Assembly (NCBI GenBank): GCA_025774805.1
Contig: JALGZR010000058.1
Location: 1 to 26,635 of the forward strand
Length of the DNA: 26,635 nt
DNA from: a bacterium
Lineage (GTDB): Bacteria; ARS69
Direction: 5' to 3'
Shown here: positions 1-8,427 of the stretch, one piece after another
Layout of the letters: the number at the start of each line of letters is the position of its first letter
Position numbering within the stretch: position 1 is the stretch's first letter
Translations under genes and position numbers: made by a program
Notes under the pieces: model-generated
The model's input: the letters and a program-made list of their open reading frames with translations, nothing else
What the model was told of the DNA's origin: nothing
The model's database searches: none

Positions 1-726
<726 letters not shown>

Positions 727-907
727 GATGTACGTCTAGACGACCATCCCGGAGGACAGACGTCCAAATCACGGAAATGGAATCGATTCCGTCCGGTCCG
801 GTCGAGACCGGAGCCGGCCGAGAACCCACCCGAATCCTTCTCAAGACGGTGTACGACTCTCGATTATCAAAGACCGTGCGCCGAGTTTTCATTTCAGCGC
901 GGACGTC
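727..907 (-). other. 16S rRNA leader with boxA-like antitermination site
   Basis: This is the transcribed spacer between the predicted rRNA promoter and the 16S 5' end, about 175 nt long. On the minus strand at about 863-875 it contains GGTCTTTGATAAT, resembling the boxA element (core CTTTGA/CTTTAA) that loads the Nus antitermination complex on rRNA transcripts. A 12-bp perfect palindrome GGAATCGATTCC lies at 779-790. No protein-coding gene is seen; the short open frames here are not convincing. The boxA assignment rests on sequence similarity and position only. Confidence 0.5.
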
Positions 908-936
908 AATCTAGCACCCGGAAAGGGGGCCGTCAA
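908..936 (-). promoter_or_regulatory. rRNA operon promoter (sigma70-type)
   Basis: Read on the minus strand, TTGACG (931-936) is separated by exactly 17 nt from TAGATT (908-913). This is a near-consensus -35/-10 pair placed about 180 nt upstream of the 16S 5' end, as expected for an rRNA promoter with a leader. The same TAGATT -10 hexamer recurs in front of the aconitase-family gene. Confidence 0.7.
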
Positions 937-1008
937 CCCTGATCCCGGGATATCCGGCCAAAATCCGACAGGTATTTGCAAGGATCGCAAGCGCGGCGGA
1001 AGCCCATG

Positions 1009-1039
1009 GGGCAACCCTTTTCACGGCAAGAGGTTGTCC
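1009..1039 (-). terminator. possible hairpin after tyrS
   Basis: Eight-base arms (1009-1016 and 1032-1039, one G-U pair) form a hairpin 26 nt beyond the tyrS stop. There is no U-tract on the tyrS strand, so a role as intrinsic terminator separating tyrS from the rRNA promoter is tentative. Confidence 0.3.
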
Positions 1040-1064
1040 CGTCGGCCCCGTCTCTCGCCACCGG

Positions 1065-2300
1065 TCACGTCTTCGAGGCGACCCGGATCCGGAGAAACCG
1101 TCTCTTTCCCACCTTGATCTGGTACACGCGACCCGGCTCGGCGGCGAGCTCCGCCCTCGGATCCGCTATTCTCACCCCATTCACGGTGACTCCTCCCCCC
1201 TCGATCAGGCGCCGCCCCTCGCTCCGGGAGGGCGCCAGGCCGGTCTCCTCGAGCAGCCGGGTGAGGGCGAGGCTCTCCCCCCAGGGATCGACCTCCCGTT
1301 CCGGGATCTCCTCGGGATCCTCTTTCCGCCGGATGACCCGATCGAAGTGGGCGCGCGCCTCGGCGGCCGCCTCCTCCCCGTGGTAGAGCTCCACCACCCG
1401 CGCCGCCAGCCGGGACTTCCACCCCATGGGATCTCCGCCGCCGCCGATTCCCGCGAGCGCGGTCCGGAGCGGCTCTCCCGTCCACCCTGAGACCTGTCTC
1501 ACGTACGTCGCCATCAACCCGTCGGGGATCGACATGATCTTCCCGAACATCTCCTCGGGCGGCTCGGCGACCCCGACGTAGTTCCCCAGCGACTTCGACA
1601 TCCGGCGCTCGCCGTCGAGACCCGGAAGGACCGGGTACGTCAGCGCCACCTGCGGCTCCTGTCCGTGGTCCCGCTGGATCGAACGGGCCGCCAGCAGATT
1701 GAACGTCTGCTCGGTGGCTCCGATCTCGACGTCGGCCTCGATCTTCACCGAGTCGTATCCCTGCATGAGCGGATAGAGGAACTCGTGGAGACCGATGGGG
1801 ATTCCCGCCGCGTGGCGTTTCTCGAAGTCGTCGCGCTCGAGCATCCTGGCGACCGTGAAGCGGGACGTGAGCTCGAGGATCTCCTGCAGGCCCATCTCGG
1901 CGAACCACTCCCCGTTGAATCGGATCTCGGTCCGCTCCCGATCGAGCACCCGGAAGAACTGCTCCTGGTAGGTCTTCGCATTCTCCAGGATCTCCTCCCG
2001 GGTCAGTCGCGGTCTCGTCTCCCTGCGACCGCTGGGATCGCCCACCATCGCCGTGTAGTCCCCGACGATGACCACGATCCGGTGGCCCAGTCTCTGGAAT
2101 CGCTCCAGGATGCGAAGACCCACGGTGTGACCGAGATGGATGTCGGGCGCGGTCGGATCGAAACCTTGCTTGACCCGGAGCGGTCGCCCGGTGGCCCGCG
2201 AGCGCTCCAGCTTCTCGCGGAGCTCCTCCTCGGTGAGGATTTCCTCGAGTCCCGGCCTCAACTCTTCGATCTGTTCGTCGACGGGACGAAAGGACGTCAT
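1065..2300 (-). CDS. tyrS: tyrosyl-tRNA synthetase
   Basis: Class I aminoacyl-tRNA synthetase that charges tRNA-Tyr in the cytoplasm; 411 aa. The ATP-binding HIGH motif is HLGH at residues 55-58 and the KMSKS loop is RMSKS at 233-237. A C-terminal S4-like RNA-binding domain occupies about residues 345-405. The block after HIGH (GDPSGRRETRP) is typical of the second bacterial TyrRS form (TyrZ/TyrS2 type) rather than the E. coli TyrS form. The ATG at 2300 is preceded by GGAGGA. The gene ends about 130 nt upstream of the rRNA promoter on the same strand and is divergent from the PBP1A gene. Nothing is missing by inspection. Confidence 0.95.
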   Translation of the reverse strand: MTSFRPVDEQIEELRPGLEEILTEEELREKLERSRATGRPLRVKQGFDPTAPDIHLGHTVGLRILERFQRLGHRIVVIVGDYTAMVGDPSGRRETRPRLTREEILENAKTYQEQFFRVLDRERTEIRFNGEWFAEMGLQEILELTSRFTVARMLERDDFEKRHAAGIPIGLHEFLYPLMQGYDSVKIEADVEIGATEQTFNLLAARSIQRDHGQEPQVALTYPVLPGLDGERRMSKSLGNYVGVAEPPEEMFGKIMSIPDGLMATYVRQVSGWTGEPLRTALAGIGGGGDPMGWKSRLAARVVELYHGEEAAAEARAHFDRVIRRKEDPEEIPEREVDPWGESLALTRLLEETGLAPSRSEGRRLIEGGGVTVNGVRIADPRAELAAEPGRVYQIKVGKRRFLRIRVASKT

Positions 2301-2452
2301 CCGATCCTCCTCGGACGTCGAAAGTGACCCATGGTAGTCCGTCCCCGAGGGGGAGACGAGCGCATTCGTCCCGGTCGTCCCGGTCCGGATGGCCGCGCCC
2401 CCTCACGTTGACCAACGGGTTCCTTTCTCCCTACCATGGGGGCGGACCTTGG

Positions 2453-2474
2453 CCTGCGTTTCTCACCGGGCTCG
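2453..2474. repeat. solo terminal-repeat-like sequence of the 180-bp element
   Basis: This stretch in the tyrS/PBP1A divergent region matches about 20 of 22 bases of the left end of the element at 15616 (common core TGCGTTTCTCACC followed by GGGCTCG against AGGCTCG). The element interior is not recognisable beside it, so it may be a decayed or solo end. Chance similarity cannot be excluded. Confidence 0.4.
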
Positions 2475-2554
2475 GTCCGGGGATCGGCGAGGCACGCGGT
2501 CGTGCCCCTCGCTCGAGGCCACCGAAACCGTCTCCCGCCCCGGAGTGGTGCGCC

Positions 2555-4650
2555 ATGTCCCATCTTCGCCTTCCCGCCGCCGGCGCGCTCATCCGGACCT
2601 GGCTCCTCCTGACGTTGGCGATCCTGTTCCTCGGGGGGGGCGGCTTCGTGGCCGCCCTGCTCCGCTTCCAGAACGAGCTCCCCTCGACCGTCCATCTCGA
2701 GCGGATCGAGCCCCCCTCGAACACTCGGATCCTCGATCGGGATGGACAGCCCCTCGGCGACCTCTTCGCCGAAGACCGACTCATCGTCCCCCTCGCGGAG
2801 ATCCCCCGCACCGGGGCTTCTACGGGCACTGGGGAATCCGGATGCAGTCGCTCCTCCGCGCGGTGCTCGCGAACGTGCGGCGAGGCCGGACCTCCCAGGG
2901 CGGCAGCACGATCACCCAGCAGCTCGCGCGAAACCTCTTTCTCACGCACGAGAGAACGCTGACGCGGAAGATCAAGGAGGCCCTCCTCACGATCCGGCTC
3001 GAGAGGATCTACACGAAGGACGAGATCCTCGGGATGTATTTCAACCAGATCTACTACGGAAACGGCGCTCACGGCGTGAAGTCGGCGGCCCGCGAGTACT
3101 TCGCCAAGCCTCTCTCCGAGTTCAATCTGGCCGAGTGCGCGTTCCTGGCGGGGATTCCGGCGAATCCCACGCTCTACGATCCCCGCCGCCGCCCCGAGAA
3201 CGCGCGGAACCGCCAGAAGCTGGTACTCGCCATGATGACCGACCACGGATCGATCACTCCGGAGGAGGCCGAGCGGGCAGCCGAAGAGCCGATCGAGCTG
3301 GTGAGTCGCGAGGAGCGGTCGATGCGGGCACCCTACTTCGTCGAGCACGTGCGCCGGCAGCTCGTCGCCCGCTACGGGGCGGACCGACTCTACGGCGACG
3401 GCCTGCAGGTCGAGACCACGCTCGACTGGCGGATTCAGGAGACGGTGGAGATCGCTCTCGAGACCCATCTGAGACGGCTCGAGGGAATCAACGAATACGA
3501 GGTGGCGCGCGACTCGACGTGGGTTCCTCCCGAGTCGCCCTTCGTGAACTCCCCTTACGTACAGGGGGCCGCGGTCGTGATCGACACGCGCAGCGGCGAG
3601 ATCCTGGCGATGGTCGGCGGGCGGAGCTACTGGGAGAGCAAGTGGAACCGCGCCACCCAAGCCACCCGGCAGCCGGGAAGCGCGTTCAAGCCCTTCGTCT
3701 ACACGGCCGCCGTGGAGCAGGGATTCGGGCCGTCGACCGTCATTCTCGACGAGCCGCTCACGGTTCCCATGCCGAACGGGGACGTCTACAAACCGGAGAA
3801 CCAGAAGCGGAACTTCGCCGGCCCGATGAACATGCGCTACGCGATGTCCCGCTCGGTGAACGTCCCCGCGGTTCGGATGATCCTCACCGTGGGCCCGGAG
3901 GCGGCCGTCGACGTCGCGCGCCGGTGCGGACTCACCGGCCGGATCCACCCCTACCCGTCCACCGCCCTGGGCGCCTCCGAGGTCAAGCTCCTCGAGCTGA
4001 CCGCCGCGTACACCGTCTTCCCGAACCTGGGCATCCTCCACCGCCCCTGGTCGATCCGGGAGATTCGCGATCGGAACGGGGCGGTTCTCGAGCGAGGCTC
4101 CGTGCGCAGCCAAGAGGCCCTCGCCGCGCCGGTGGCCGCCGTGATGAACACCATCCTCGCCGAGGTCATGGACCGCGGCACCGCGGCGTCGTCCCGCTGG
4201 AAGGGGATCACCTGCCCCGCCGGAGGGAAGACCGGCACCATGGACGATTATACCGACGCCCTCTTCGTGGGCTTCACGCCTCTCTACACGATGGGGGTCT
4301 GGGTCGGCTTCGATCAGAAGCGGACCCTGGGAAAGGACATGACCGGGGCCACGGCCGCCCTCCCGATCTGGATCGAGACGATGAAGGTCGCTCTCGAGGG
4401 CGCGCAGAAGGACCTCGCCCCGTTCCCCGTTCCGGAGGGAGTCGTCTGGAGGACGGTCTGCCGTGAATCGGGATACCGCGCGGTCCACGACTGCAGCGAT
4501 TCCTACCGCGAGATCTTCGTGGACGGAGACGAGCCCGAAGAGCTCTGTCCGCTCCACTCGGGGAAGAGCCTCGACCCGATGAGCGACGGCATCTCCTTCG
4601 AGATTCTCGACCGCCGGAATCAGGGGGATTCGAGCGACCTCGAGCCCTGA
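2555..4650 (+). pseudogene. penicillin-binding protein 1A, frameshifted with part of the transglycosylase motif lost
   Basis: Class A PBP that polymerises (GT51) and cross-links peptidoglycan at the inner membrane. The N-terminus starts at ATG 2555 (GGAG upstream), with a membrane anchor at about residues 13-36 and the usual run into the GT51 domain as far as LAEIP (about 2800-2806). The rest of the protein is in the next frame, from FYGHWGI (about 2817) to the stop at 4650. It retains GT51 motifs GGSTITQQL, RKIKEA and the GNGAHG region, and a complete transpeptidase with SAFK (active-site Ser), SVN and KTGT. The junction near 2809-2815 lacks about 34-37 nt that in homologues encode the ALLATEDRRF-type block, including the catalytic Glu. 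As read, the gene cannot give a working enzyme. An assembly error is as likely as a true pseudogene, since the flanking reading frames are clean. Confidence 0.85.
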
Positions 4651-4653
4651 TAT

Positions 4654-4691
4654 CGCCGGGAGAGGGGCGGTCGCCGTCCCTCGCCCCGGCG
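4654..4691 (+). terminator. hairpin after the PBP1A gene
   Basis: A GC-rich imperfect inverted repeat (arms 4654-4666 and 4678-4691, loop about 11 nt) begins 4 nt after the PBP1A stop. It lacks a T-tract, so it is a candidate terminator on position and stem strength only. A partial direct copy of its 3' arm (GCCGTCCCTCG) lies just downstream. Confidence 0.4.
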
Positions 4692-4742
4692 CGATGCGGG
4701 CGGCCGCCGTCCCTCGGCCCGAGTCGACGCGGGGGTCGGCCC

Positions 4743-4771
4743 TTGCGCTCCCGGTCCCTTTTCAGTATGAT
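4743..4771 (+). promoter_or_regulatory. promoter of rpmG-rpmB
   Basis: TTGCGC (4743-4748), a 17-nt spacer and TATGAT (4766-4771, 5 of 6 consensus) stand 32 nt before the rpmG GTG. The predicted start near 4778 leaves a short leader containing the ribosome-binding site. Confidence 0.6.
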
Positions 4772-4803
4772 CCTGCGTCGATTTGCCAGCGGGAGGAGAT
4801 GTC

Positions 4804-4971
4804 GTGGCGAAAGCGATCCGGGAGAAGATCCGCCTCGTGTCCAGCGCGAAGACGGGCTACTTCTACACGACCACGAAGAACCGCCGAACCCACCCGGACA
4901 AGGTCAAGTGCATGAAGTACGACCCGAAGGTCCGCAAGCACGTGGAGTTCGTCGAGCAGAAGATGAAATAG
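4804..4971 (+). CDS. rpmG: 50S ribosomal protein L33
   Basis: Small basic protein (55 aa) of the large ribosomal subunit. The family signature is clear: a [10 protein letters not shown] block and the C-terminal [13 protein letters not shown] block. It is the zinc-free form, with a single Cys where C+ forms have two CxxC pairs. The GTG at 4804 is chosen because GGGAGGAGA sits just upstream (4791-4799); the TTG at 4783 would place that Shine-Dalgarno inside the gene. It is cotranscribed with rpmB 98 nt downstream, the reverse of the rpmB-rpmG order in E. coli. Confidence 0.93.
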   Translation: MAKAIREKIRLVSSAKTGYFYTTTKNRRTHPDKVKCMKYDPKVRKHVEFVEQKMK

Positions 4972-5025
4972 GCCCCCCGGGGTCGGCTCCCGTCGGCGGG
5001 GGCCGAGGGGGCCGGGATCGGCGCC

Positions 5026-5047
5026 CGTCCGCTTCGAACCGCGGACG
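5026..5047 (+). other. hairpin in the rpmG-rpmB spacer
   Basis: A 7-bp perfect stem (5026-5032 and 5041-5047) with an 8-nt loop lies 22 nt upstream of the rpmB start. It could affect processing or translation of L28. No known ribosomal-leader family was recognised. Confidence 0.3.
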
Positions 5048-5069
5048 GCGTAGCGCCGAGGAGGCCAGG

Positions 5070-5306
5070 ATGAGTCGAGTCTGCATGGTCACGGGCATCC
5101 GGCCCCGGACCGGAAACAACGTCAGCCACGCGAACAACAAGACGCGCCGGCGCTGGAAGCCGAACCTCGTCTCCAAGCGGTACTACCTCGAGGAGGAGGA
5201 CCGCTGGATCCGGCTCCGCGTCTCCGCGAAGGGCATGAAGGTCATCGACAAGAGGGGTCTGGCGACCGTCGTCCGGGAGATGAGATCCCGCGGCGTCAAG
5301 ATCTGA
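5070..5306 (+). CDS. rpmB: 50S ribosomal protein L28
   Basis: Large-subunit ribosomal protein, 78 aa, full length. It has the N-terminal [16 protein letters not shown] block, the [14 protein letters not shown] block and the C-terminal [15 protein letters not shown] block. It is the longer form of the kind found in Proteobacteria, not the short CxxC form of Firmicutes. The ATG at 5070 follows GAGGAGG. It converges with deoA, with only 7 nt between the two stop codons and no obvious terminator between them. Confidence 0.95.
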   Translation: MSRVCMVTGIRPRTGNNVSHANNKTRRRWKPNLVSKRYYLEEEDRWIRLRVSAKGMKVIDKRGLATVVREMRSRGVKI

Positions 5307-5313
5307 CCTCCGC

Positions 5314-6630
5314 TCAACTCATCCCCTGAATCGGGCCGGACCGCACGAGCGGGGGAATCTCCGGCCGTCTCTCGGAAAAGGCCATGGCGCCGAGCAGCCG
5401 CCGCTCGGCGATCTCCGCGTCCTTCTCCGTACGGGCGTGAATCTCGACCAGGGGATCGCCCGTCTCCGCCCGCTCACCCGTCCGGACCCGAAATCGGAAA
5501 CCGACCGCGGGGTCGATCGCCTCGCCGACCCGCGTGCGCCCCGCCCCGAGCGCGTTCGCCGCGAGCCCGACCTCCCGGGTGTCCATTGCCGCCAGCCATC
5601 CCGCCGCCGGGCACTCGAGCGAGCGGACCACGGGCGCGCGCGGGAGGCCGCGTTCCGGGTCCTCGAGTGTTACGGGATCGCCGCCCTGCGCCTCCACCCA
5701 GCGAAGGAAGAGATCGTACGCGGTCCCCTCCGCGAGCGCGCGCTCGACCCGGCGCCGGCCCTCCTCCTCGCTCGCCCCCTCCGCCAGGCGGATCATCTCC
5801 GCCCCGAGCGCCAGGACGAGCTCCCGGACGTCTTCGGGGCCGCCGCCCCGCAGGACCTCCACCGACTCCGCGATCTCGAGCGCGTTCCCCACCGCCCGCC
5901 CCAGCGGCCGCTCCATCGAGGTCACGAACGCGGTGGCCCGCTTGCCGAGCTGGCGGGAGACCTCGACGAGCACCCGGGCGAGCTCCCCCGCCTCCTCCGA
6001 ACCGCGCATGAAGGCCCCCGACCCGGTCTTGACGTCGAGGACGAGGGCGTCGACGCCGGCGGCGAACTTCTTCGAGAGAATGCTCGCCGTGATGAGCGGA
6101 ACGCTCGGCACGGTTCCCGTCACGTCGCGCAGCGCATAGAGACGGGAGTCCGCGGGGGCGAGAGAGGCGTTCGATCCGATGATCGCGAACCCGGTTCTCT
6201 CGAGAACCCGGCGGAAGGCCTCGACGTCGAGATCGGTGCGCAGCCCCGGGATCGACTCGAGCTTGTCGAGCGTTCCGCCGGTGTGCCCGAGACCCCGGCC
6301 GGAGACCATCGGGATGACGACCCCGGCCGAGGCGACGGCGGGAGCGAGAGGGATCGAGACCTTGTCTCCCACCCCGCCGGTGGAGTGCTTGTCCGTCTTG
6401 ACGCCGGGAAGCCGGGACAGATCGAGGATCTCTCCCGACTCCATCATGAGTCGGGTGAACGTCGCCGTCTCCCGCTCGACCATCCCGCGGAAGAGGACCG
6501 CCATGAGCCACGCGGAGATCTGGTAGGGGGGAACGCTCCCGTCGATCAGACCGGCGATCAGCCCGGCGAGCTCTTCCCGGGTGTTCTCCCTTCCGTCCCG
6601 CTTGCGCTCGATGACTTCGGGGAAGTTCAT
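5314..6630 (-). CDS. deoA: thymidine / pyrimidine-nucleoside phosphorylase
   Basis: Splits thymidine or deoxyuridine with phosphate into base plus 2-deoxyribose-1-phosphate in the cytosol; 438 aa. Family blocks are present: KHSTGGVGDKVS (phosphate and metal site), SGRGLGHTGGTLDKLESIPG and LVLDVKTGSGAFM. The C-terminal alpha/beta domain with VGFRFRVRTGE and an EIHA block completes the usual length. The start ATG at 6630 overlaps the deoC stop (ATGA), so it is translationally coupled as the last gene of the alr-deoB-cdd-rpiB-deoC-deoA operon. Whether it prefers thymidine or accepts uridine as well (Pdp type) cannot be read from the sequence. Gene symbol pdp is the alternative. Confidence 0.93.
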   Translation of the reverse strand: MNFPEVIERKRDGRENTREELAGLIAGLIDGSVPPYQISAWLMAVLFRGMVERETATFTRLMMESGEILDLSRLPGVKTDKHSTGGVGDKVSIPLAPAVASAGVVIPMVSGRGLGHTGGTLDKLESIPGLRTDLDVEAFRRVLERTGFAIIGSNASLAPADSRLYALRDVTGTVPSVPLITASILSKKFAAGVDALVLDVKTGSGAFMRGSEEAGELARVLVEVSRQLGKRATAFVTSMERPLGRAVGNALEIAESVEVLRGGGPEDVRELVLALGAEMIRLAEGASEEEGRRRVERALAEGTAYDLFLRWVEAQGGDPVTLEDPERGLPRAPVVRSLECPAAGWLAAMDTREVGLAANALGAGRTRVGEAIDPAVGFRFRVRTGERAETGDPLVEIHARTEKDAEIAERRLLGAMAFSERRPEIPPLVRSGPIQGMS

Positions 6631-7454
6631 CCGGACCAGCCAGCCGCGGCCGCGTCTCCCTGGACGATGGCAAGGGAGGCGCTCGCGCCGAGGCGCGTCG
6701 CCCCGGCCTCGATCATGCGGCGCGCCGACTCGGCATCCCGGATGCCCCCCGCCGCCTTCACTCCCATCTCGGGACCGACGACGCGGCGCATCAGTTGAAC
6801 GTCCTCCACGGTGGCGCCGCCCGGACCGAATCCGGTAGAGGTCTTCACGTAGTCCGCCCCGGCCGCCTTCGCGAGCGCGCACGCCTCCGCCTTCTCCTCG
6901 TCGGTGAGGTACGCGGTCTCCAGGATCACCTTGACCGTGGCCCGGGACCGCGCGGACTCGACCACGCCCCGGATGTCACGCTCGACCGTGCCGTAGTCCT
7001 TCGACTTCAACGCTCCGATGTTCACCACCATGTCGAGCTCGGTGGCCCCGTCGTGGACGGCCCGCCGCCCCTCGAACGCCTTCGTCTCCGGCCGGTTCAT
7101 TCCGTGGGGGAAACCGATCACCGTGCACACGCGGACGTCCGTGTCGGCGAGAAGGTCGGCGCACATCGGCACCCACCAGGGCTGAACGCACACGCTGGCG
7201 AAGCGGTTCTCCCGGGCCTCCGCGCAGAGGCGATCGATCTCCTCTCGGGTGGCGTCGGGCTTGAGAACCGTGTGGTCGATCAGCGAGGCGAGACCGGGGT
7301 CGGTCGTCTCCCCCGGCGCGCCCCCGAGGCGGCAGATGCCGAGATCGCGGCAGAGGTCCGCGAGACCGTCGGCGGGAACGTCCGCGGGAACGCCCTCCCG
7401 CAAAGCGCGCAGAACCTCTTCGGTGATGCGGGCGATGAGCCTCTCGGAGATCAC
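6627..7454 (-). CDS. deoC: deoxyribose-5-phosphate aldolase with N-terminal encapsulation-peptide-like extension
   Basis: Class I aldolase that cleaves 2-deoxyribose-5-phosphate to glyceraldehyde-3-phosphate and acetaldehyde; 275 aa. The catalytic residues are visible: Asp141, Schiff-base Lys204 in VKTSTGFG and Lys233 in GVKAAGG. The catalytic fold begins at about residue 55 (LASLIDHTVLKP), where typical DeoC proteins start at residue 1-5. The extra N-terminus has a short amphipathic helix (hydrophobic at 2, 6, 7, 10, 14, 15, 18) and then a Pro/Gly-containing linker. That architecture is typical of cargo-targeting peptides of bacterial microcompartments. The GTG start at 7454 overlaps the rpiB stop (GTGA) and has GGGAG 8 nt upstream; a start at the core would leave the operon coupling unexplained. 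Confidence 0.93.
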   Translation of the reverse strand: MISERLIARITEEVLRALREGVPADVPADGLADLCRDLGICRLGGAPGETTDPGLASLIDHTVLKPDATREEIDRLCAEARENRFASVCVQPWWVPMCADLLADTDVRVCTVIGFPHGMNRPETKAFEGRRAVHDGATELDMVVNIGALKSKDYGTVERDIRGVVESARSRATVKVILETAYLTDEEKAEACALAKAAGADYVKTSTGFGPGGATVEDVQLMRRVVGPEMGVKAAGGIRDAESARRMIEAGATRLGASASLAIVQGDAAAAGWSG

Positions 7455-7990
7455 GAGTCGAGCTCCCGAATCATCCGGACGCGCCGGAGGTGGCGCCCGC
7501 CCGCGTGCTCGGTGGTCAGCCAGAGGGCGACCATGCGGCGGGCGAGGGCGAGGGGGAGAAACCCGGCACCCAGGGACAGGACGTTCGCGTCGTTGTGCTC
7601 CCGGCTGTTCAGAACGGAGGCGACGTCGTGGCAGACCGCGCAGCGGACTCCCGCAACCTTGTTCGCCGCCATTCCCGAGCCGATCCCCGCTCCGTCGATG
7701 ACGATGCCGGCGTCGCACTTGCCGTCCCTCACCTGTCGGGCCACGGCGAGGGCGAATTCGGGATAGTCGCAGGAATCGCGCGAGCTCGTGCCGCAGTCGA
7801 CCACGGCGTATCCCTTCCTCTCGAGGTAACGCGCGAGGTCCCCCTTCATCTCGTAGCCGCCGTGATCGGAGCCGAGAGCCACCCGCTGCGGCGGCCACCG
7901 GGCGGGGGTCGGTGCCCGGACCTCGACGCGGCGCCTCTCGACCTCGGCCACGACGCGCCGAACGACCTCGGCGACGAGCTCCTCGTTCAT
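7451..7990 (-). CDS. rpiB: RpiB/LacAB-family sugar-phosphate isomerase with encapsulation-peptide-like N-terminus
   Basis: Isomerase of the ribose-5-phosphate isomerase B / galactose-6-phosphate isomerase family; 179 aa. The core starts at residue 36 (RVALGSDHGGYEMK). It continues with DYPEFA, a GAGIGSGMAANK loop, NSREHNDANVLSLG and the C-terminal GGRHLRRV. The active-site Cys of E. coli RpiB (CGTGVG) is replaced by Asp99 (DGAGIG), so the substrate or mechanism may differ. Residues 1-21 form a strongly amphipathic helix (hydrophobic at 5, 6, 9, 10, 13, 14, 17), followed by a Pro-rich linker (APTPARWPP). E. coli RpiB lacks both. The ATG at 7990 follows GGAGGG and overlaps the cdd stop (ATGA). 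The family is certain; ribose-5-phosphate as substrate is less so. Confidence 0.9.
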   Translation of the reverse strand: MNEELVAEVVRRVVAEVERRRVEVRAPTPARWPPQRVALGSDHGGYEMKGDLARYLERKGYAVVDCGTSSRDSCDYPEFALAVARQVRDGKCDAGIVIDGAGIGSGMAANKVAGVRCAVCHDVASVLNSREHNDANVLSLGAGFLPLALARRMVALWLTTEHAGGRHLRRVRMIRELDS

Positions 7991-8427
7991 CGTCCCTCCA
8001 GGTGGAACGCCCGCGGAAGAAGCTCCCCCAGGGTCATCTCGACGGTGCCCTCCGACCCGTCGATCAGGACGGGAACCGACGGTCCCGCGAACTCCCGGAG
8101 AACCTGGCGACACGCGCCGCACGGCCAGGGCATCGCCGGCCCCGGACTGTGAATCGCGATCGCCCTCAGCGGAGAAGACCGCGGATCGACGAGGCCCCGG
8201 GCCCGCGCGGCGAATACCGCGGTCCGCTCGGCGCACACGGAGAGGCCGTACGAGGCGTTCTCCACGTTGACGCCGGTGACGATCGAATCGTCGGCGGTGA
8301 GAAGGGCCGCGCCCACGCGGTATTCGGAGTAGGGAGCGTACGCCCTCGCGATCCCCTCGCGCGCGGCCTCCACCAGAGCCCGGCCCCGTTCTCCGTCCAT
8401 TCCGCGAGTTTCCTCCTTCGCGCTCAT
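7987..8427 (-). CDS. cdd: cytidine deaminase
   Basis: Zinc-dependent deaminase that converts cytidine or deoxycytidine to uridine or deoxyuridine, feeding the phosphorylase DeoA. It is 146 aa from the ATG at 8427. The homotetrameric-type signature is complete: N-V-E-N-A-S-Y, CAERTA (zinc Cys and catalytic Glu) and PCGACRQVL (two zinc Cys). The first ATG overlaps the deoB stop (ATGA). An alternative ATG at 8400 has AAGGAGGA about 11 nt upstream and gives an N-terminus closer to the usual family start; either is possible. Its stop overlaps the rpiB start, so it sits inside the coupled operon. Confidence 0.94.
   Translation of the reverse strand: MSAKEETRGMDGERGRALVEAAREGIARAYAPYSEYRVGAALLTADDSIVTGVNVENASYGLSVCAERTAVFAARARGLVDPRSSPLRAIAIHSPGPAMPWPCGACRQVLREFAGPSVPVLIDGSEGTVEMTLGELLPRAFHLEGR

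Noticed and set aside
2389-2830. Long N-terminal open frame in front of the PBP1A body
   Set aside because: It is Arg/Pro-rich out-of-frame translation. The genuine N-terminus with its membrane anchor is in the neighbouring frame from 2555.
2431-4557. Long open frame on the minus strand opposite PBP1A
   Set aside because: Arg/Asp/Gly/His-rich shadow of a GC-rich gene, with no recognisable domain or start context. Similar shadows opposite deoA, alr, CitF and the aconitase-like gene were dropped for the same reason.
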